Source: Megalopta genalis (Eukaryota > Arthropoda > Insecta > Hymenoptera > Halictidae). From it: DNA of 64,000 nucleotides. The notes below the pieces were generated by a model. It did no database searches, was not told where the DNA came from, and worked only from the letters and a program-made list of their open reading frames with translations. Positions 57,114-64,000 of the stretch are shown one piece after another. The position numbers and the translations under genes are program-made. The stretch covers positions 2,553,616-2,617,615 of the forward strand of contig NC_135015.1 in NCBI RefSeq assembly GCF_051020955.1, read 5' to 3'. The first letter of the stretch is position 1. Every line of letters begins with the position of its first letter.

Positions 57114-59542
57114 TGAAGTTTAGTTGTGTCGAAATAATGTATTGCAATATATACCATATAATAGTAAATAATACTTATAATAATACATATAATACCATAG
57201 AATTTCTTATTGATGCATTTATATGATGGCAGTGTTATGTTAATATTATAAAATTAATGTCAAAATGTTAATGTAATTAAAATTATAACGTTATTTTTGT
57301 ATCGATGTATGAAAAACACAGGTGTTGGTACAAATCCTGTCGTTTAGAGGTTAATTGAATAAAATGAATAAAATAAAGCTTTGAAACCGAGGATCTCGAA
57401 GCATAATTTTTGTCAGAGACATCAGAGATTTCCAAGAACCCTTCAAATGTCTTCAAAGTAGAATTCTTATGAGAAGCGAAATGGTTTCGTCGCAACTGGT
57501 AATAGAGTGAAAATCACGGTCAGTGTTAACATACGAAAATAAATCGGTCTAACAGCGTACCGGCAGCGCGCAGTTTTCTGCCGGCAACAATAAATCATCA
57601 TTCGCGCCAAAGTTTCGTCGTGATTTATGATTAACCCGTCAGATTTCTGTGGTGGTGCATCTGAAAGCGGTTGATTTATTCGGTTTACGATCAGCCTCGG
57701 ACTGATACTATTGACCGTGCCTTTTGAAACGCAGCGTCGTCGTTCCGGACACGTTCAAATTATCCGAATCACTAGCCGGAATACCGTCCACGCCTCTTGA
57801 GATTCCAAGCTAAACAAACGGCTACCCTTGCCGAAGCTGAAAATGGCATAATGCGATTCTCGGATTCGAGGATTTACCGGCATTAAGGGTTGGGTTTGTC
57901 GACCATTTCAAACAGAGTTTAGAAACCGTTTTATGTAGGGTTTGTGAAACTCGAAACTGTTTTTGAATATCTACTGCCAGGATTATTTCTAATTTTGTTC
58001 ATCAGTTTATTCAATATGTTTTGTCATGTACTCGTTCTTGAGACGCGAGGTTTTTCTATAAACTGCAATGGAACATGTTCCAGTATTTGTCAAGAATTAA
58101 ACATTCGAATGACAATATTTATGTTTGGAATAATAAATGTGTTCTATACAAAATTCCTACGTACAATGAATAATGTATGATCGTGCTGTGATTAATTATA
58201 AATACATTCAATAGGTGGCACTGATATTTATCTAAGCCGTCGTAATTGATTGTTTATTCAAAAACATTTGCAGTCAATGTATTTATCAGGATAATATTTG
58301 ACATACGGCTCCACAAACACGTTCTATTATATTTCATGTAGCAGCACACATGTAGCAGAATAACTTATTGAAATAAAGAATTATGCTACTAATTTATTCA
58401 AATAAAGAATTATTCGAATAAATACGTAGAATAGTTTATAATTATAATATATTGAACTAAAAAGAATTCATCGGGTAATTATCTTAGCTGAATATTTATT
58501 CAAAACAATTCGAATAATGCTCAACTCTAAATACAAGGTTAGCCGGGTGATATTTTCAACCCGCAGAAATAGACGTGTCCTTTAGCTGCAGGTGAGATAT
58601 CGAGATGCGAGTAATCTGCGCGTCAGCTTGAGTCCTGGTCGTCGCATTGCGGAAATTTCAGGAGCGCATAAATTACGAATGTTAATTCTACGTTCACGTG
58701 CAACACATACACAAATACACAAATACACACACGCGTAAATACGGTGTAAACGGTCTCTGCGGGCGAAAGTGTGCGGACGCGGCGTGAAAACACAGTCACT
58801 CGTAAATAAGTATTTCAACGGCAGTACATACACGTCCGTAATTAATAAGACGGATACAAGTTCTGTGCAGTCGCCCCTCGGTATACACCGAGCATTCGTT
58901 TCGAGGGGGTTCTTTTCCGCACGTGGTTGTAAATTCCGTAAATGGTGCCGAAGGTGTAGGGTCAGGTAGGCAAACTCGGCAACGAATACGACCTGCGGAC
59001 CCAGAACGAAACCGTCCTTACCCTTTCTTTTCAACCTCTCCTTTCGGTAAAAATCGACTCGGGAAAGTCTATTACCAACGCGTCCCCAACCGCGTCTGCC
59101 GTTTCCCTTACACAGTGAAACTCATTTTCAGGCCGAGTGACATGTTTGCCATTGCTGGATAAATCGCAAGCTACGAGAATATCGTGCCGCTTAAGAAATT
59201 TCGTGTCCTGTACTACCCTACGTTGCAAACGATCTTGAATATCGTGTAATTTATATCTTCGTCGACCTTGATGGATGTTGGCGAGGATACGACCATGACA
59301 AACTTTTTCTGAGATATTTCAAGTTTCATTGTCGAGTGGGCGGGATCGTAACAAATCAACGCGTATCTGTGGTGGCCGCACGAGAAAGTCGAATTTTCGC
59401 CAAAATTATATACATTGCCGTTTTTACAGAACAGAAGCTTTTCTTTTACTGTTTATCTTCGTTGTTTAAATAATTTATTAAGTGCGATATAATGAAATAT
59501 TAAAGCAACTTAGATATCTCCCTGAGTATTGCATTATGACCT
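57114..59542. other. Gene-free stretch with a GC-richer part
   Basis: AT-rich to 57500. The part 58560-59350 is GC-richer, with frames up to 150 codons on the minus strand (58582-59034) and plus-strand rivals. It includes an ACACAAATACACAAATACAC run near 58709. No domain was seen. Confidence 0.4.
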
Positions 59543-59687
59543 CTCTGCGGATCTTTGTGCATTTATATTACAAAGCACGAGTAACAATTTTAGTTTCGTT
59601 TCGATATAAGAAATCATCTGGTCAGCCAAATAAATTGTTCTTCGAAATAAGTACTGAAAATGAAAAATTGCATAAAGATCCGCGATC
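59543..59687. mobile_element. Short miniature element with GCGGATCTTTRTGCA ends
   Basis: CTGCGGATCTTTGTGCAT (59545 on) is mirrored by TGCATAAAGATCCGCG (to 59684). At about 145 bp it is the smallest paired copy of the family seen at 17629. Non-coding. Confidence 0.6.
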
Positions 59688-61191
59688 TAATTGTGATTTT
59701 AAGAAACTGCGAGTTACCAATTGAATTTATCTATTTTTACATGGACATAGTAGACATTCGTGGACATCACTTCCTGAAAGTGGTCGTAGTCTTGCTAAAT
59801 GTGCTTTTCTGAAATAACTCTGGCTTACACGTTTCTGTCCACCCACTAGAGGCACATCAAGGTCAAAGTCATTGATGTAGTATAATAATAAAAGGAAATT
59901 AAATTATCAGCAAAGGAAGAATTAGAGTCTTGAAATGATGTTATTCTTCATGTCGTAAATTTTTTTATATAATTAGAATTTATGAAAATTAAGATAAAAT
60001 GTCCTCTGAAGTAAATAATTAGCGAACTTACTAAAACAATATTGTTTTGTAGACAAATAATAAATTTTTACAATATATCAAATAGAATTATAATGGTTTC
60101 ATTAGAATGGTTAGTTAAGGTGCATTCAATGTTCCAAATTCCTGTTTTATGAAATGTGTACAAAAATCCCACTATAAAAACCGAATTTATTCATTCAAAA
60201 GACCAAAATTTCTTTAGAAAGTAGCATTTATACAGTAAAAGCTCGTTGGGAAAAGTGTATCGAAACAAATGGTTACTATTTTGACTAAGTATAAACATCT
60301 TTCAAAAAAGATATGAAGTTTTTACTATTCATTTTTAAAAATCTGACATTTCACATGCATAAACCTAATACAATGCTCTTAAGCTTTTTATATGAAACGA
60401 TATAACAATTAATATATAAATAAAAAAAGAAGTAAGAATATATTTGCAGAATTCAATCTTGGCTTCAATAAACTAGCCTCTGTAGATAAATAAATTGCAT
60501 GTTCGCAACCTCTGTAGTAAGATACGCGCGTCATCGCTACATAGAGATTCGCCCTGAAAGGATTAATGCTCTTGCTATTTAATCTCGAACGAAAGTATCC
60601 CCTTCATGCCTCCCCTACGTGAAGAACCAAAGGGACCTAAATGTACGATGCGTACTAAACCTCGTCCGATATTTCAGATGCGAGGTAGCAGGGGTTTCAG
60701 CCGCGGTTTATCTTCATCGTGCGTTTATCGCGGATGAATCGCGTGTGTTTGTATCATTGTGCTCTGCCATGTGCGAATACGAGTCCGGTATTCCGAGCTA
60801 GACGTTTTGCGGTTGTAGTCCGCTGCAGTTGCCAGGATCCTACAAGTGGTTGACCCTGGCCGCGACAGTTTGCTAGCCGACTGTTGAGGCCTGCGCCAGC
60901 CGTAAACTCTGTCCCGAAGGCTTCTTCGAGATTCTTCCCTACGGTTCCGTTTCAAACAGGTGTATTACCTGCTACGGACGACCGTCTATGATTCGCCACA
61001 GAGCAAGCAATTAACCATTCAATTGACTGTTCGTGTCTTTTCATCCATTTCTCTTCCTTTTTCTCCGCGTTTCCTATATTATATGGGTACTGTGGCTACG
61101 GTTATTTCCATTGCGAGCCGAACTTTCTTTATCCTTCCCCTCATCTTTTCCTTTCCACCTGCTTTTACTCCAGCACCCATAAAAAGGCGTC
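59688..61191. other. Gene-free stretch
   Basis: AT-rich to 60520, then a GC-richer island to about 61110. Frames at 60619-60801 and 60725-60955 on opposite strands are unassigned. Confidence 0.45.
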
Positions 61192-61412
61192 ATACTACTA
61201 CTACTACTACTCTCTCCCTCTCTCACTTACTCACTCACTCACTCACTCACTCTCTCACTCACTCACTCACTCACTCTCTCACTCTCTCACTCTCTCACTC
61301 ACTCACTCACTTACTAACTCACTCACTCACTCACTCACTCACTCACTCACTCACTCACTCACTCACTCACTAACTCACTCACTCACTCGCACACACACGC
61401 ACACACACACAC
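61192..61412 (+). repeat. Compound microsatellite (CTA, CTCA, AC)
   Basis: A CTA run (61193-61211) leads into a long CTCA array, with CTCT and CTTA or CTAA interruptions, to about 61388. It then passes to an AC run to 61412. The 137-codon frame starting at 60960 becomes a pure LTHSLTHS repeat and is an artefact of this array. Confidence 0.95.
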
Positions 61413-62141
61413 CTTCGGGTCGAGAGATTGGCCCAATATCCGTGTCATTGACACTCATTGCGATAGGCAGCAATAAAGTGTCCTCCCTGTTTCACGCGCG
61501 ACCAATTTATGAACAGCTGCTTCCAGCAATTCGAGGACCTTCGCGAATACCACGATACCTTTAATTGCCATTTGATTCGTCGCGTTGTCGTCCCAGTTTT
61601 ATTGGGAACGTAAAATATTTTTCTTTTTGCTGGTCTTCGCTTATAGTCGTGTCAGCTACGATTGGCTGTTATCGAGGACTTTGACGTTTTCACGTTCAAT
61701 TCCGGCATTCGAGGACTGCTCGAATTTACATTGTACAGTTTTTTTTTCTATTCAGAATCCATTATAATTGACATTTTTATTAAAAATCTACTACAATTTA
61801 AGATTTCTATTTAAATTTCTATTAAAAATCTATTATTACACTCATTAAAAATCAATTAACTTAAATTTCTATCGAAAGTCTACTACAATTCAAACTTATA
61901 ATAATTCTACATGTTTATTTGTATGTCAGGTTGATCAACACGTTCACGGTCATCGCAATTGTTTTATTCTGATATTATAGCGAAAAGTTTGCAGAATTGT
62001 TTGAATCTATTTTTCATGAAATTCTCGTTTACATGCGATTTGTTAGGAAACGACAATTAATTTCTAATGGTTGCTTTTACGGTTGCTGAAACCAGATGAA
62101 TGTTAGTGTGAGGAATTTTTTGATAAATTCTTTATTCGGGT
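61413..62141. other. Gene-free AT-rich stretch
   Basis: AATCTATTA- and AAATTTCTATTAAAAA-type degenerate repeats lie at 61770-61900. No coding sequence was recognised. Confidence 0.5.
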
Positions 62142-62562
62142 GCTGTTACTAAAATATTCGGACATATTGAATACATCGAAAATATTCATGGATAAGATAC
62201 ATTTTTTTGCAGCAATTGTCTAAAATTTTTTTTGAAATGTTAGGTTATTTTAAATGTTTCATACATAAAACAGGTATAAGTTTATTCAGTTGTAATTGGT
62301 TGAAAGTGACAAAAAGATGTGTTAAAAAAGTTATTATGCAATGACTAAAATACTTCTCTTAATTTTTTGTAGGTAACTTTGTAGGTAACTGATTTTGATT
62401 ACCGAGATCTACAAAACGCATTGATTTCCGTTATAATAAATGGTTAATAACTGGTTCATTTAACCTTTTTATTGTTTATCATTCCTGCCAATTCCAATTA
62501 AGTCTAATGTTTAAAAAGTTATTCATTGTTAAAAAATGTCCGAATATTTTAATAAGTAACTG
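62142..62562. mobile_element. Tc1-like miniature element, eroded left end
   Basis: CTGTTACTAAAATATTCGGACA (from 62143) and, inverted on the right, CAGTTACTTATT then AAAATATTCGGACA (from 62562) form the ends; TA is at 62563-62564 on the right. Interior ATGCAATGACTAAAATACTT and ACCGAGATCTACAAAACGCA link it to the elements at 4461 and 18276. It is shorter (about 420 bp) and the left terminus lacks four bases present on the right. Confidence 0.6.
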
Positions 62563-62564
62563 TA

Positions 62565-64000
62565 TATTGTACGAAGCTTGAAAAAATTTAAATCCAATTC
62601 TGTTATTTTCATAAAATGATACACATTAGTTGCCGTTTAGCTCTCGGTAGTTCTAGTGTTAAATAATTATACTTTGTTGGTTGGTGTTATTTTAACAGAT
62701 TGTCCGAGGCTGCTTTTTCGTAAATTAGGAAGAACGAGATTTTGAAAAGCGATATCAGGATCGTAAATATGTCAGCCTTAGTGACAATTATGAGGGTAGC
62801 AGCCTTGTCCGGCTGCAAAGGCTCGAAACGTAAATTATTACCAGAAACGTGGTTCCTAACGAATTTCCTGGGAATCCCGGAAATTGTTCGGACCAAGCTA
62901 TATAAATACAAAAGACAAATAATGCGGGCTCAGGTATACGAGCGCGCATTTTCTGACGGCGGAGTATTCCCTGGGAATACTCGGGTATTGTCTGCGAAAA
63001 CCCGGGTGCCATAATTCCAAGACGGATATTACCCTTGACAGCGGTAATATTGACGCGTACTGAAATGCGTAAAAACTTGTCATAAAAAGGTTTTAGCAAT
63101 ATCATCGGTAATTTAGTAAAGCAATATTTTTAAGGTAATTGTAAAACATAGAAGTTGGAATGTATTCCTTTGATTAACAACAATATTATAGTAACTAGAA
63201 AAATAAAAATTGTTCAATATATAATAATGTGTTATATTATACATAAAATCAACAGTTTAATTATCAGTAAAAAGTGTTGTGAATTGTAAGTGCCGGGTTC
63301 AGATTGATCGTCGCTACATAACGTTGAAACTCCATTCGTTTATTTACACGAATAATGCTCCCAAAAACTGCTAAACGAATGCTTTCATCTTCGCAAACGA
63401 TTGTAAATATTTCCGCACAGGCACACACGCCACTTTATAATTCAATTTAATTGTCGGCTGCGAACCGTTGAGTGCAATTGTGCTTGCTTTTTAACACGTT
63501 ATAATTGAAGCTAATTTTATTTACCGAATTGTTAATCAGTTTTCATCGTCCGAGTAGAAAGAGCATTCGATTATGGAGATGCAGAGTGTCTGGATTGAAG
63601 AGGAACATCGATATTATTCAAAGCAGAAATTATTTGCATAAAAATTTAATATTTAATCGTAGTAAGTCATTGCATCTTGCAAACGTATTAACACATTAAT
63701 CATAATATGCGATTTTACCTTGCAGATATTAATCTACCTCGAGGAATTGCATATTCCGTGCGTACTGCTTGAATCTTAGATAGCGAAACACATGTCGTCA
63801 TGTGTATGCACTGACACGTGAAAATTGTAGATTGCCAAGCATGTCTACCGTCGACGACACTGTCCCGTGTACACGCGCGTGTAGTTATAAACTTAATTAA
63901 TCCTCTGTATAGAGAAACATAAGCTACACATGTATATGCATGGTTGCAGACGTCTTTAATACAAACCTTAATAACGGAGCGAAATGTTATATAAAGTCTG
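62565..64000. other. Gene-free stretch to the window end
   Basis: At 62642-62662, TCTCGGTAGTTCTAGTG then TTAA is an orphan right end of the CACTAGAACTACC family. Frames at 62687-63105 on both strands overlap and match nothing. TTCCCTGGGAATACTCGGG at 62968-62986 contains a small TTCCC and GGGAA hairpin. Confidence 0.45.

Noticed and set aside
58582..59034. 150-codon minus-strand open frame
   Set aside because: It crosses a CACAAATA-type repeat. The CVYLCICVCVA stretch is the translated repeat, not a membrane segment.
60960..61373. 137-codon frame ending in LTHSLTHS repeats
   Set aside because: This is the translated CTCA microsatellite.

Overview
The window looks like gene-poor, AT-rich nuclear DNA from an insect, most likely a hymenopteran (ant or bee). 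The evidence is a broken homologue of the insect gene asteroid, DD34D mariner relics, Tc1-like remnants, and many short elements flanked by TTAA. Nothing is prokaryotic: there are no operons, no ribosome binding sites and no CRISPR. The order within Insecta is an inference from the repeat repertoire and is not proven.

Only one protein-coding locus is recognisable, an asteroid (XPG-like nuclease family) homologue on the minus strand at about 34681..36579. It is nearly full length but carries three separate lesions: two extra bases right after the start, an in-frame stop before the nuclease I-region, and a frameshift in a homopolymer. It reads as a young pseudogene or a locus with assembly errors. 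No intact protein-coding gene was found elsewhere in the 64 kb.

The rest is mobile-element debris in intergenic or deep-intronic sequence. Two deletion-derived mariner copies (8197..8726 and 22371..22912) share one large internal deletion but carry different later lesions. The second sits inside a TTAA-flanked element (22213..23005) whose uninterrupted relative lies at 14085..14361, so the empty target site is visible. Five TTAA-flanked families resembling piggyBac miniature elements can be separated by their ends: CACTARATTTACGG, CACTAGAACTACC, CCCTTTGCACTCGA, CACGTTCCGTGCC and CCARTTAGCTGTT. A Tc1-like miniature family with TATTCGGACA-type ends is present at 4461, 18276 and 62142. A further family is marked by the terminal motif AAAGATCCGCAGTC. 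There are also several LTR-like blocks on the minus strand, the best at 31320..31626.

By region: 1..14 kb holds a Tc1-like element and a mariner copy. 14..25 kb has the nested insertion and several miniature elements. 28..37 kb is the most structured part, with a long-hairpin element, an LTR-like block, a 56-bp terminal-repeat-only hairpin, a tandem repeat and the asteroid locus. 37..64 kb is mostly AT-rich filler with a 43-bp minisatellite, simple repeats and more miniature elements. GC-richer islands (about 9.6, 11.5, 14.6, 16.5-17.4, 23.1-23.7, 25, 31.4-32.7, 46.1-46.9, 49.8-50.5, 54, 58.6-59.2 and 60.6-61 kb) break up the AT-rich background. They could be unannotated first exons or regulatory DNA, but nothing coding was recognised in them. 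All repeat boundaries were read by eye.
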